Assembly: GCA_029264655.1 (NCBI GenBank)
Contig: JARHZY010000042.1
Location: forward strand, 1 to 13,594
Reading direction: 5' to 3'
Source: Helicobacter sp.
Lineage (GTDB): Bacteria; Campylobacterota; Campylobacteria; Campylobacterales; Helicobacteraceae
DNA length: 13,594 nt
Below are positions 1 through 7,081 of the stretch, piece after piece (within the stretch, counting starts at the first letter, position 1; each line of letters begins with the position of its first letter). A program made the translations under genes and the position numbers. The notes beneath the pieces are model-generated. The model was not told the origin of the DNA and searched no databases. It worked only from the letters and a program-made list of their open reading frames with translations.

Positions 1-533
1 TATTTGAAAATAGAATATGCAAACTTAAAAGAATTTTTTATCATTACAAATTCCCATATATTTTCTGTTTGTTTAGTTAAAAGCAATTATGTTGTTATTG
101 CTTTGTTTCTTAATCTTTAAAATGAAGTAATTATGATTTGCTAAGGAATCTGTAGATATATAATAAATCTCATAATGATTTGTTTGGGGTTTTAAAATAG
201 CAATGTGATACATATTATGTAATTTTAGTTTTTGTTGCTAGTTTTTAATTATTTATTTTTATTGTTATGGGCTTGTTTTACATTAATATAGAATTTTGCA
301 TATCAAATTAACAAAAATATATAAATACCATAACATGATTACAATAAATAACCTATAAAAAATACACAATGTTACTTTAATGCAATAAAAAGTGATATTT
401 AAATTCAAGGGTATATCTAAAAAAGTGTTAATGGAGTTTAATCTGCATAGTTAATATAACTAAGCAGATTGAATCTGAAAAATTAGAAAGTGCAACTATG
501 GAAGCATGTTGTAAGTGCGATAAAGGCAAGTAT
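1..533. other. AT-rich gene-free stretch
   Basis: No open reading frame with a ribosome binding site or a recognisable product is visible on either strand. Base composition is extremely AT-rich and stops are dense in all frames. The only clear structure is an inverted repeat near 436-474, listed separately. The left end may contain the edge of a gene lying outside the window, but nothing here shows it. Confidence 0.6.
436..474. repeat. Inverted repeat downstream of clpP
   Basis: Arms AATCTGC (440-446) and GCAGATT (464-470) continue inward, after one A/A mismatch, to TAGTT (448-452) and AACTA (458-462) around a 5-base loop. Some further pairing continues outward to 436/474. It lies about 60 bases past the clpP stop. 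Read on the clpP strand, the next T-run begins only about 14 bases after the stem, so it is a poor match to an intrinsic terminator. It could instead be a 3'-end stabilising hairpin for clpP mRNA. Confidence 0.4.
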
Positions 534-1127
534 TTAAATATTTTTAATAGAGCGAGTCATGACACTATCAATTAAACCATATTTTTGTGCCTCATTTGCA
601 CTCATATAAAAATCCCTTTCACAATCTTGTGTAATCTTTTTTACGCTTTGTCCTGTATTTGTTGCTAAAATATCATTAATAATTGTTTTTAATCGTAAGA
701 TTTCTTTTGCTTGTATTTCAATATCTGTTGCTTGTCCGCGTGCACCTCCTAATGGTTGGTGTATCATAATCCTAGCATGCGGGAGTGCATAACGTTTTCC
801 TTTTGTCCCGCAACTTAAGAGAAAAGCCCCCATAGAAGCTGCCTGTCCAACACATATTGTGCAAATATCTGGCTTAATGTAGTTCATGGTATCATAAATA
901 CTAAAACCACTTGTAACGCTACCACCAGGTGAGTTAATATACAAAAAGACATCTTTTTGTGGATCTTCTGCTTCTAAAAAAAGTAATTGTGCTACAATGG
1001 AGCTTGCAACCGAATCATCGATTTCACTGCTTAGCATAATGATTCTATCTTTAAGTAAGCGTGAGTAAATATCATAACTACGCTCTCCTCTGCCTGTTCT
1101 CTCAATAACATAAGGGATATAATTCAT
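534..1127 (-). CDS. clpP: ATP-dependent Clp protease proteolytic subunit
   Basis: ClpP is the serine peptidase that forms the two-ring tetradecameric chamber of the Clp protease in the cytoplasm. It works with ClpX or ClpA unfoldases to degrade misfolded and regulatory proteins. The 197-residue protein has normal family length. The catalytic triad is visible: Ser98 in GQAASMGAFLLS, His123 in ARIMIHQPLGG, and Asp172 in CERDFYMS. The oxyanion loop NSPGGSV lies at 65-71. The ATG at 1127 is preceded by a good ribosome binding site (GAAAGG, about 6 bases away) and a promoter. It is oriented like hemL but separated from it by about 200 bases, so it is probably transcribed on its own. Nothing in the sequence looks damaged. 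Identification is secure. Confidence 0.97.
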   Translation of the reverse strand: MNYIPYVIERTGRGERSYDIYSRLLKDRIIMLSSEIDDSVASSIVAQLLFLEAEDPQKDVFLYINSPGGSVTSGFSIYDTMNYIKPDICTICVGQAASMGAFLLSCGTKGKRYALPHARIMIHQPLGGARGQATDIEIQAKEILRLKTIINDILATNTGQSVKKITQDCERDFYMSANEAQKYGLIDSVMTRSIKNI

Positions 1128-1171
1128 ATTTTACCTTTCAAAATGAATTTTTATATTAAAAGTATTCTATT

Positions 1172-1177
1172 ATTATA
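1172..1177 (-). promoter_or_regulatory. Predicted clpP -10 box
   Basis: On the minus strand GCTATAAT lies about 45 bases upstream of the clpP ATG, with T-rich DNA upstream and no clear -35 box, the usual look of a Campylobacterota sigma-70 promoter. Transcription would start near 1165. No HrcA- or HspR-type operator is visible next to it. Confidence 0.5.
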
Positions 1178-1243
1178 GCTGAAAAAGGCAATAAATATAT
1201 CAAATTGTTTTTTGTTGTTTTTTTATAAAATGATATATTTTAA

Positions 1244-1290
1244 AATGCTTTTGCTGAAGAAATATATTTCAATATGTGTTACCAAAAAAA
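1244..1290. repeat. Inverted repeat in hemL-clpP gap
   Basis: AATGCTTTT (1244-1252) and AAAAGCATT (1282-1290) are perfect 9-bp arms separated by 29 bases. The intervening DNA holds a separate perfect 12-bp palindrome GAAATATATTTC (1259-1270). It follows the hemL stop by about 37 bases on the hemL strand and may be a transcript-end structure. It lacks the GC-rich stem and U-tract of a standard terminator. Confidence 0.3.
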
Positions 1291-1326
1291 TAAAAGCATT
1301 ATGCACTTGATTTTTAGTAAATACGC

Positions 1327-2619
1327 TTAAGCTTGAAGTTCTTGAAAAGTAGCTGCTATTTTTGTAATCACATTATCAATAATTTCTTCATTAAAAGGTT
1401 TGCATATAAAGCTTGTTTCAAATTGAGATGGTGCAAAATTAACACCTTTTTCAAGCATTTTTGCATGAAATTTCGCATAAAATGTAGTATCTGATTGTGC
1501 TGCACTCTCCCAATCTTTTACTTCATTTTGCGTAAAAAAGAAGCCAAGCATACTCCCACGAACGCAAGTTTGCACAGGAATGTTATATGTCTTAGCTGCC
1601 TTCTCTAAACCATTTGTAAGTCTTTTTGCCAAAGATTCTAATCTCACATATAAATCTTTATCTTGTTTAATTAGAGCAAGTGTAGCAAGCCCTGCACTAA
1701 CAGCAATAGGATTGCCGCTAAGTGTGCCAGCTTGATATACACCACCAAGAGGTGAGAGCATATCCATAATATCAGCCCTACCTCCAAATGCAGCAAGAGG
1801 CATACCACCACCTATAACCTTACCATAAGTGCTTAAATCGCCTTTGACTCCATAAAATGCATAAGAACCCTGCAAGCTTGCTCGAAAGCCACTCATAACT
1901 TCATCAATAATTAATACAATTTGATTTTCATCGCATAATGCTCTTAAACCTTGCAAAAATGATTTTGTAGCAGGCACAAGCCCCATATTACCAGCAATTG
2001 GCTCTATAATAATACACCCCACATTACCACTATGTTTTATACATTCTTTTACAGAATCTAAATCGTTATAACGTGCTACAAGTGTATGTTTTGCAATATC
2101 TTGTATAACGCCTTTTGAGCTTGTTTCACCGAAAGTGGCAAGCCCACTACCACTTTTTACTAAAAGGCTATCACTATGTCCATGATAACAACCTTCAAAT
2201 TTTATAATATCATCTTTACCACTGAAAGCACGACCAAGCCTTATTGCACTCATTGTGGCTTCTGTGCCACTATTAACAAAACGGATTTTTTCTACCCCTT
2301 CGCAAACACTAATAATTTCTTTTGCAAGATTTGTTTCTAATTCTGTTGGTGCTCCATAGCTTAAACCTTTTGCTACAGCATCTTGGACAGCTTGCACTAC
2401 GAGACTATCGCTGTGCCCCAATATAAGAGGTCCATAACTTTGCACAAAATCTATATAGCTATTATTATCTTCATCAATAATATATGCACCTTTTCCTTCT
2501 TTAATAAATCTAGGAGTCCCTCCAACACTACCAAATGCACGCACAGGGGAATTTACACCACCAGGAATTACCTGCTTTGCCTCATTAAATGCATTAATAC
2601 TATGTAAGATTGTTTGCAT
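1327..2619 (-). CDS. hemL: Glutamate-1-semialdehyde 2,1-aminomutase
   Basis: HemL converts glutamate-1-semialdehyde to 5-aminolevulinate, the C5-pathway entry to haem, using pyridoxal phosphate in the cytoplasm. The start chosen is the ATG at 2619, giving 430 residues. AAAAGGAGCAAC directly precedes it, whereas the in-frame TTG five codons upstream would put that ribosome binding site inside the gene. The N-terminal PGGVNSPVRAF motif is present. The cofactor lysine is Lys267 in STYGKVIGGGMPLAAFGG, and NSGTEATMSA at 116-125 is the phosphate-binding region. EPIAGNMG and DEVMSGFR are typical of class III aminotransferases. The gene is divergent from the ResB-type gene, a cytochrome c maturation protein that uses haem; this neighbourhood fits haem metabolism but does not prove co-regulation. 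Confidence 0.96.
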   Translation of the reverse strand: MQTILHSINAFNEAKQVIPGGVNSPVRAFGSVGGTPRFIKEGKGAYIIDEDNNSYIDFVQSYGPLILGHSDSLVVQAVQDAVAKGLSYGAPTELETNLAKEIISVCEGVEKIRFVNSGTEATMSAIRLGRAFSGKDDIIKFEGCYHGHSDSLLVKSGSGLATFGETSSKGVIQDIAKHTLVARYNDLDSVKECIKHSGNVGCIIIEPIAGNMGLVPATKSFLQGLRALCDENQIVLIIDEVMSGFRASLQGSYAFYGVKGDLSTYGKVIGGGMPLAAFGGRADIMDMLSPLGGVYQAGTLSGNPIAVSAGLATLALIKQDKDLYVRLESLAKRLTNGLEKAAKTYNIPVQTCVRGSMLGFFFTQNEVKDWESAAQSDTTFYAKFHAKMLEKGVNFAPSQFETSFICKPFNEEIIDNVITKIAATFQELQA

Positions 2620-2648
2620 GTTGCTCCTTTTCAATATAATTTTATGGG

Positions 2649-2678
2649 ATTCTATCGTGTTTAATTGAATTTCAGCAA
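2649..2678 (-). promoter_or_regulatory. Possible hemL promoter
   Basis: On the minus strand TTGCTG (2678-2673) and TAGAAT (2654-2649) are separated by 18 bases. The -10 box is about 30 bases upstream of the hemL ATG. A second candidate, TATAAT at 2707-2702, lies further upstream and cannot be excluded. It overlaps the divergent promoter of the ResB-type gene. Confidence 0.3.
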
Positions 2679-2692
2679 ATTAACGCTATAAT
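2665..2692 (+). promoter_or_regulatory. Predicted promoter of ResB-type gene
   Basis: TTGAAT (2665-2670), a 16-base spacer and TATAAT (2687-2692, preceded by GC) face the ResB-type gene. This predicts a leader of about 130 bases. The leader contains an inverted repeat (2722-2755). Confidence 0.45.
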
Positions 2693-2721
2693 AAACAATA
2701 TATTATACATATTTTTCATAC

Positions 2722-2755
2722 CAATAAAAGCATGTAGCTAAAAACACTTTTATTG
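2722..2755. repeat. Leader inverted repeat before ResB-type gene
   Basis: CAATAAAAG (2722-2730) and CTTTTATTG (2747-2755) form a perfect 9-bp stem with a 16-base loop. It lies within the predicted 5' leader, about 75 bases before the start codon. There is no U-tract beside it; role unknown. Confidence 0.35.
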
Positions 2756-2829
2756 ATTGTGTGCTATTTTTTTAAAAAACTATATGTAATAGTGTTTTAT
2801 TTTTATATTAAAAGGCTTTTTTAAATTCT

Positions 2830-4020
2830 ATGCAAACTCTAACCACACAAATAAAAATGCTTTTACATACTCTTTTTGCGTCAGTACAAATGAGCGTGCA
2901 ACTTATGTTTTTATATGCTATTGTTATTGGGAGTGCAACTTTTATTGAAAAATATTATGGCACAATTGTAGCTATGGATGTTATTTATACATCATGGTGG
3001 TTTGAGATTCTCAATGTATGGCTTGCCATTTTACTTTTAAATTGTATGATTCAAAGCATTCGCTTTAAAATGTTTCGTCCTAGTTTGCAAATTTTTCATT
3101 GTGCCTTTTTACTTGCATTGATTGGGGCAACAATAACGCGTTATTATGGTTTTGAGGGGCACATGACTTTACGCAATGGAGAAACAAGTAATATTGTTGT
3201 ATCGCGTGAGCGTATGCTCCATGTTTTTGTAAGCGATAATGTGCAAAATATAGCACCACATGCATTGCAAACGCTTGATATAGATTCTATGCAAGGTGTT
3301 TTACAAACTTTTGCAATGCCGCTTACACCCTATCGGCACAAAAGCATAGATTACACAATGCAAGCTTACAACAAAACATTGCATATACATTCTGTTGCAG
3401 TGCATAACAAGTCAAATGAAATTACTGATAATCTTTATGAAGCTGTGCTTGAAGTGAGTTTTGGAAATGAAACACGTTATTATAATTTGCTGAATAATGG
3501 ACAGATACTCGGAGCACAATTTGGCGATAACCTTGTTATTTTGTCATGGCAAAGTAGCAAAACAAAGCTCCCTTTTAGTATCCAATTGCAACAATTTTAT
3601 CTTGACATGTATCCGGGTTCTGAACGTCCGTCATCATATTCATCTGCAATTATGGTAATTGATAAAGACTTAGAATCCCCAATGCCTTATGAAATATATA
3701 TGAATCATGTGCTTGATTATAAAGGATACCGCTTTTTTCAAGATAGCTATACAACAGATGTAGTTACACTTAGTGATGGCACAACAAAAGAGGAGCATAA
3801 TGGCACTATATTATCTGTTAATAAAGACCCCGGCAAGATCCCAACTTATGTTGCTTATGGTATGATGATTTTTGGTGGTTTATGGCTTTTGTTTGATAAA
3901 CATGGACGTTTTATGAAGTTGGGACGAGCTTTAGCAAAATTACATGTTGTGGTGATATTATTTTTTTTACATATTGCAATTACACCAATATATACATATA
4001 TGCTTGCATATATTGTTTAA
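2830..4020 (+). CDS. ResB/CcsB-type cytochrome c biogenesis protein
   Basis: In system II cytochrome c maturation, ResB/CcsB with CcsA carries haem across the inner membrane and attaches it to apocytochrome c. The 396-residue protein has the ResB plan: membrane segments near 22-38, 57-75 and 86-102, a large periplasmic domain (about 105-338), then segments near 339-356 and 371-396. Characteristic blocks are TFIEKYYGT (37-45), GFEGHMTLRNGE (107-118), DYKGYRFFQDSY (296-307) and GTILSVNKDPG (325-335). His90 in the third segment (FHCAFLLALIGA) sits where the membrane haem-ligand histidine of CcsBA proteins is expected. Helicobacter usually carries a fused CcsBA of over 900 residues. Here only the ResB half is present and no CcsA-like tryptophan-rich sequence follows. 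A T8 run (3961-3968) lies near the 3' end. It may work with a CcsA encoded elsewhere, or be a relic. The family is clear; the role is less so. Confidence 0.8.
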   Translation: MQTLTTQIKMLLHTLFASVQMSVQLMFLYAIVIGSATFIEKYYGTIVAMDVIYTSWWFEILNVWLAILLLNCMIQSIRFKMFRPSLQIFHCAFLLALIGATITRYYGFEGHMTLRNGETSNIVVSRERMLHVFVSDNVQNIAPHALQTLDIDSMQGVLQTFAMPLTPYRHKSIDYTMQAYNKTLHIHSVAVHNKSNEITDNLYEAVLEVSFGNETRYYNLLNNGQILGAQFGDNLVILSWQSSKTKLPFSIQLQQFYLDMYPGSERPSSYSSAIMVIDKDLESPMPYEIYMNHVLDYKGYRFFQDSYTTDVVTLSDGTTKEEHNGTILSVNKDPGKIPTYVAYGMMIFGGLWLLFDKHGRFMKLGRALAKLHVVVILFFLHIAITPIYTYMLAYIV

Positions 4021-4046
4021 GAAAACAAAATTTTATATAAATTTGT

Positions 4047-4064
4047 AGAAAGAATGTATATAAA
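4047..4064 (+). repeat. 18-base intergenic repeat, copy 1
   Basis: An 18-base sequence (AGAAAGAATGTATATAAA) is identical to 9482-9499. Both copies lie in gene-free DNA. The similarity does not extend clearly beyond the 18 bases. Confidence 0.4.
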
Positions 4065-4155
4065 TGACATATTTGGAAGCAACAAAGGAAGTGTTGTAAG
4101 ATGTAATTACTCCATTAATTTATATGCAAATTTTGGAAATAGTCCTTTTTAGATG

Positions 4156-4171
4156 TTTAATAATTATTAAA
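4156..4171. repeat. Perfect 16-bp palindrome
   Basis: TTTAATAATTATTAAA is its own reverse complement. The core resembles AT-rich Fur-type operators of Helicobacter, but it lies between the 3' ends of two convergent genes, where no promoter is expected. Confidence 0.3.
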
Positions 4172-4484
4172 TTAATCCATAAATTTTATTCCTAATATTA
4201 CTAAGCTAATTATATAAGAACAAAGTAGTTAAACCATAAGAATACCGCTATTGTAAATGATTGTACCTTTTGTTAATAAGGATTAAGTTACTTTATTTTT
4301 CTAATTGGAGAATTAAAACATAAATCATAATGAGAGGCAAGAAAGTATTAATATTGTATATATTATAAAAAAATGTTGTTGGATTACATGGCTTGTAAAG
4401 TTATGAATAAGAAATGCGGGATGGATAAAATATAAGCTATGGCAATATTAGGCTATTGCTTCACAAACTTGTAATACCACAAGA

Positions 4485-5717
4485 CTATTCATTGCGTAAA
4501 ACCTGTAATGCATCAATTTGGCTAGCTTTTTTGGCTGGATAATATGATGAAATTGCAACAATAGCACATGCACCAAGAATAGTCCATAATAAATCTGTCC
4601 AAAGTAATTCTATGGGTAAATGTGAAACGCCATAAACATCTGCAGGAAGAGGGACAATATTAAATGTTTTAAGAATCCACATTACAAAAAATGCCCCAAT
4701 AACTCCAAACATAATACCACTACCACCAATCACACCACCTAAACGAAAAAAGAGTGTGCGGATATGCTGTTTATTTGCCCCAAGACTAATAAGCAATGCG
4801 ATTTCTTTGCGTCTATTCATAACAACCATCAACAATGAGCTAATAATATTAAGACTTGCCATAAGGATAATAAGCATAAGCACAAGAAATAATGCTCTTT
4901 TTTCTAGCTCCATTGCAGCAAAGAAATTACCATTTTGTTCCCACCATCCTTGTGTATCAGCATACACTTTCTTACCAGTCTCTTGCATATAGATTTGGAT
5001 AGCATGGCGAATAGATTCTATATCTTTCATAGGTTCATTAGAAAAGATATGGAATCCATCATAAGCGGTAGCATTCATATTGCGTAATATCTTTAATGCT
5101 TCAAATGAAGTATAAGCTATAGAATTATCATAATTACGCAAGCCACTTGTAAAAGTACCATCAACTGCAAATTTTTTCATTTTTGGTGTAAGTGCTATGC
5201 CTGTTGGGGCAAGTTCAGTAAAAATGAGTGTTACTTTTTCATCACTAGCAAGCCCAAGCGAATAGTAAAAAGCTTCACCCATTATAAGATTAAAAGTATT
5301 GTTAAAGTGCTTTACATTGCTTTTATAAAGCACTTTATTAACAGCACGTTCTTTTGTTAAATCTATACCATAGACAACAAGCGGAAAAATTTCACCATTC
5401 ATGCGTATAACTACCTGCGTTTGCATATATGGACTAAATTTTAAGTTTGGAAATTTTTGCTCAAGATAATGTAATAAATCTGGCGATAACCCTTTATTAG
5501 AGGTTGCAAAAATAGTAATGGGATAATTCATTATAAAGAGTTTATGTTCAAATTCTTTTATCATGCCATTCATAATACTCATTGTTACTAAAAGCACCAT
5601 TACGCCGACGCCAACACCAAGAAACGCTAAAATAGCAGTTATGGAAATAAATGGTTGCGTTTTGTCAAATTTCAAATAATGCCGCAAGATAAAAGTAATA
5701 AGTTGGGTATTTTTCAT
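4485..5717 (-). CDS. LolC/LolE-type lipoprotein-release ABC permease
   Basis: This is an inner-membrane permease of the FtsX/MacB type that, with a LolD ATPase, extracts lipoproteins from the inner membrane for transfer to the outer membrane. The ATG at 5717 is chosen because AAAGGA lies six bases upstream; an in-frame TTG seven codons earlier would put that site inside the gene. The 410-residue protein has the four-segment plan: segment 1 at about 24-49, a periplasmic domain at about 50-270, then segments near 276-300, 326-349 and 371-391. NRRKEIALLISLGANKQHI (301-319) is the cytoplasmic coupling helix, and SYYPAKKASQIDALQVLRNE ends the protein as in LolC/E. It lies 72 bases after the YeiH-family gene on the same strand and may share its transcript. 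No LolD gene is in view. Campylobacterota often have a single LolC/E-like subunit (recollection). Confidence 0.85.
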   Translation of the reverse strand: MKNTQLITFILRHYLKFDKTQPFISITAILAFLGVGVGVMVLLVTMSIMNGMIKEFEHKLFIMNYPITIFATSNKGLSPDLLHYLEQKFPNLKFSPYMQTQVVIRMNGEIFPLVVYGIDLTKERAVNKVLYKSNVKHFNNTFNLIMGEAFYYSLGLASDEKVTLIFTELAPTGIALTPKMKKFAVDGTFTSGLRNYDNSIAYTSFEALKILRNMNATAYDGFHIFSNEPMKDIESIRHAIQIYMQETGKKVYADTQGWWEQNGNFFAAMELEKRALFLVLMLIILMASLNIISSLLMVVMNRRKEIALLISLGANKQHIRTLFFRLGGVIGGSGIMFGVIGAFFVMWILKTFNIVPLPADVYGVSHLPIELLWTDLLWTILGACAIVAISSYYPAKKASQIDALQVLRNE

Positions 5718-5771
5718 GCAGATTCCTTTATGGGGCAAAAAAGTAATATGCCTTATTTAAATAGCTATAAA

Positions 5772-5788
5772 CCATAATTTTAGTATGG
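5772..5788 (-). terminator. Weak hairpin after YeiH-family gene
   Basis: CCATA (5772-5776) and TATGG (5784-5788) flank a 7-base loop immediately after the YeiH-family stop codon. On the minus strand the stem is followed by only three T residues. It could reduce, rather than stop, transcription into the lol-type gene. Confidence 0.25.
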
Positions 5789-5789
5789 C

Positions 5790-6809
5790 TTAAAAATAAC
5801 CATAATGTATAAGTCCTTGCACAAGGAAAAAACCACCAACACACAATATAACAAAAAGGATAAAGGCTAGCACAAAAGCCCCACCACCAGCACTTTTAAA
5901 TTTTTTGAAATCAATTTGCAAGCCTAATGCAGTCATTGCCATCGTTAAACAAAATGCAGATGCAGTTTTACAAAGGACAACAATACTATCAGGTAAGGTA
6001 ATATAGGAATGCAAGACAACAACAGCTAAAAACCCAAATGCAAACCATGGGATATGTAAATGCCTCTTACCTCCTTCTTTTGTTTGGCTAAAAAGTAAAG
6101 GCACAATAAGTAGCATAGGAATAAGTAGGATAACGCGTATCATCTTTGTAATAAGTGCAAATTTTGCACATTCATCAGAAATCGCATCACCAGCCCCAAC
6201 AACATTGGCGACTTCATGCAATGTTAAACCAATATATAATCCCTCTTGTGTATGATTGAGTGGGATGAGATTATTTACATAGAGAATTGGGTACATAAAC
6301 ATACCAATAAGTCCAAAAATAACTACAGTGCCAACAGCAATAATGCCTTTATAAGGTTCAGAGCGTAAAGAAGATTCCATAGCAAGCACAGCAGCAGCTC
6401 CACAAATTGCACTACCACCACTTACCAAAAGTGCAATTTCCCTATCAAGCTTTAACCATTTTACACCAATCCATACACCAACGATTAGAATAAATGCCAC
6501 AACAAATATACATGCAAGAACACCAACAAAACCTACTTGCCCAATCTCTGCAAGAGAAACATTAAAACCATAAAGAATAATGCCAAAACGCAATATTTTT
6601 TTTGCACTAAAAGTAACACCAAGTCCTATATCATCATGCTTTTTATGATAAAAAAAGGAGAGTAAAACACCAAGTAAAATTCCAATAATAAGTGGTGAAA
6701 GAGAGAGAATTTTAACTGCAGGAATTCGTGCGATAAACATACTAGCAAGTGCAAGCAAAGCAACCAATATGATACCAATTGCATAATTCTTTGTAACATT
6801 TTTTTGCAT
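5790..6809 (-). CDS. YeiH-family (UPF0324) membrane transporter, putative
   Basis: A 339-residue polytopic inner-membrane protein with about ten hydrophobic segments. It matches the YeiH/UPF0324 family, often named putative sulfate exporter; the substrate is not established. Family blocks seen are LRFGIILYGFNVSL (73-86), SGGSAICGAAAV (130-141), GTVVIFGLIGMFMYP (160-174), TLHEVANVVGAG (196-207), KMIRVILLIPML near 222-233, and LQIDFKKFK near the C-terminus. The ATG at 6809 has AAAGGA at good spacing. Length is normal and no damage is seen. It is divergent from purB across 272 bases and upstream of the lol-type gene. The sequence gives no evidence for a specific transported ion. Family assignment is good, function unknown. 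Confidence 0.85.
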   Translation of the reverse strand: MQKNVTKNYAIGIILVALLALASMFIARIPAVKILSLSPLIIGILLGVLLSFFYHKKHDDIGLGVTFSAKKILRFGIILYGFNVSLAEIGQVGFVGVLACIFVVAFILIVGVWIGVKWLKLDREIALLVSGGSAICGAAAVLAMESSLRSEPYKGIIAVGTVVIFGLIGMFMYPILYVNNLIPLNHTQEGLYIGLTLHEVANVVGAGDAISDECAKFALITKMIRVILLIPMLLIVPLLFSQTKEGGKRHLHIPWFAFGFLAVVVLHSYITLPDSIVVLCKTASAFCLTMAMTALGLQIDFKKFKSAGGGAFVLAFILFVILCVGGFFLVQGLIHYGYF

Positions 6810-6924
6810 ATGTTTCCTTTATTTAAACTAGCTTTGCATTACATAAATAACACAACTTTACTATTACAACAAAATTTTACAAACTTTTTAACAATATGCA
6901 ACAAAAATAAAATTTAATAATAAA

Positions 6925-6980
6925 AATGTAACTTTTTGTATTTTATGTCAAAATAACATGCAATACAAATGTTAAACATT
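6925..6980. promoter_or_regulatory. Extended dyad between YeiH-family gene and purB
   Basis: TTTGTATT (6935-6942) and AATACAAA (6962-6969) are perfect 8-bp arms. Inside them ATGT (6945-6948) and ACAT (6956-6959) continue the symmetry. Outside them AATGT (6925-6929) and ACATT (6976-6980) extend it about the same centre (6952). It lies about 60 bases upstream of the purB -10 box and about 115-185 bases upstream of the YeiH-family start, in a divergent intergenic region. It could be an operator or a structured leader; no known regulator motif was recognised. Confidence 0.35.
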
Positions 6981-7033
6981 ACTTGATGCTTGGTGTTAAT
7001 ATAAAGCAAATCATTTTGTATTGTTTAAAGCTA

Positions 7034-7039
7034 TATAAT
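7034..7039 (+). promoter_or_regulatory. Predicted purB -10 box
   Basis: TATAAT lies 42 bases before the purB ATG with AT-rich DNA upstream and no convincing -35 box. Transcription would start near 7046, giving a short leader. Confidence 0.5.
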
Positions 7040-7081
7040 TTTTAGTTACACTTTTAATAAATAAATAAAAAGGATATTGTT

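Larger units (their letters stand above)
4021..4484. other. Gene-free gap between convergent genes
   Basis: No supported gene is present on either strand; stops are frequent and no ribosome binding site pairs with a usable frame. I looked for remains of a CcsA half and saw none. Weak structures present are an AT-only hairpin just after the ResB-type stop (4025-4046), a perfect 16-bp palindrome (4156-4171), an 18-base sequence shared with another intergenic region (4047-4064), and a 6-bp hairpin near the end of the lol-type gene (4442-4459). Confidence 0.6.

Noticed and set aside
498..575. A 25-codon plus-strand frame beginning MEACCKCDKGKY, just past and overlapping the end of clpP.
   Set aside because: It is very short, overlaps clpP antisense and has no convincing ribosome binding site or known family. 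The clustered cysteines are probably chance.
2383..2607. Open plus-strand frame antisense to hemL (and similar antisense frames inside the lol-type gene, purB, ald, grpE and the ResB-type gene).
   Set aside because: These are shadows of well-identified genes, without ribosome binding sites or recognisable domains.
2620..2634. TTG start of hemL five codons upstream, and similar TTG starts for the lol-type gene (5738) and the small unknown gene (8708).
   Set aside because: In each case the good ribosome binding site lies between the TTG and an in-frame ATG, so the ATG is the supported start.
4021..4484. Possible remains of a ccsA gene after the ResB-type gene.
   Set aside because: No tryptophan-rich or histidine blocks typical of CcsA could be read in any frame; the gap seems simply non-coding.
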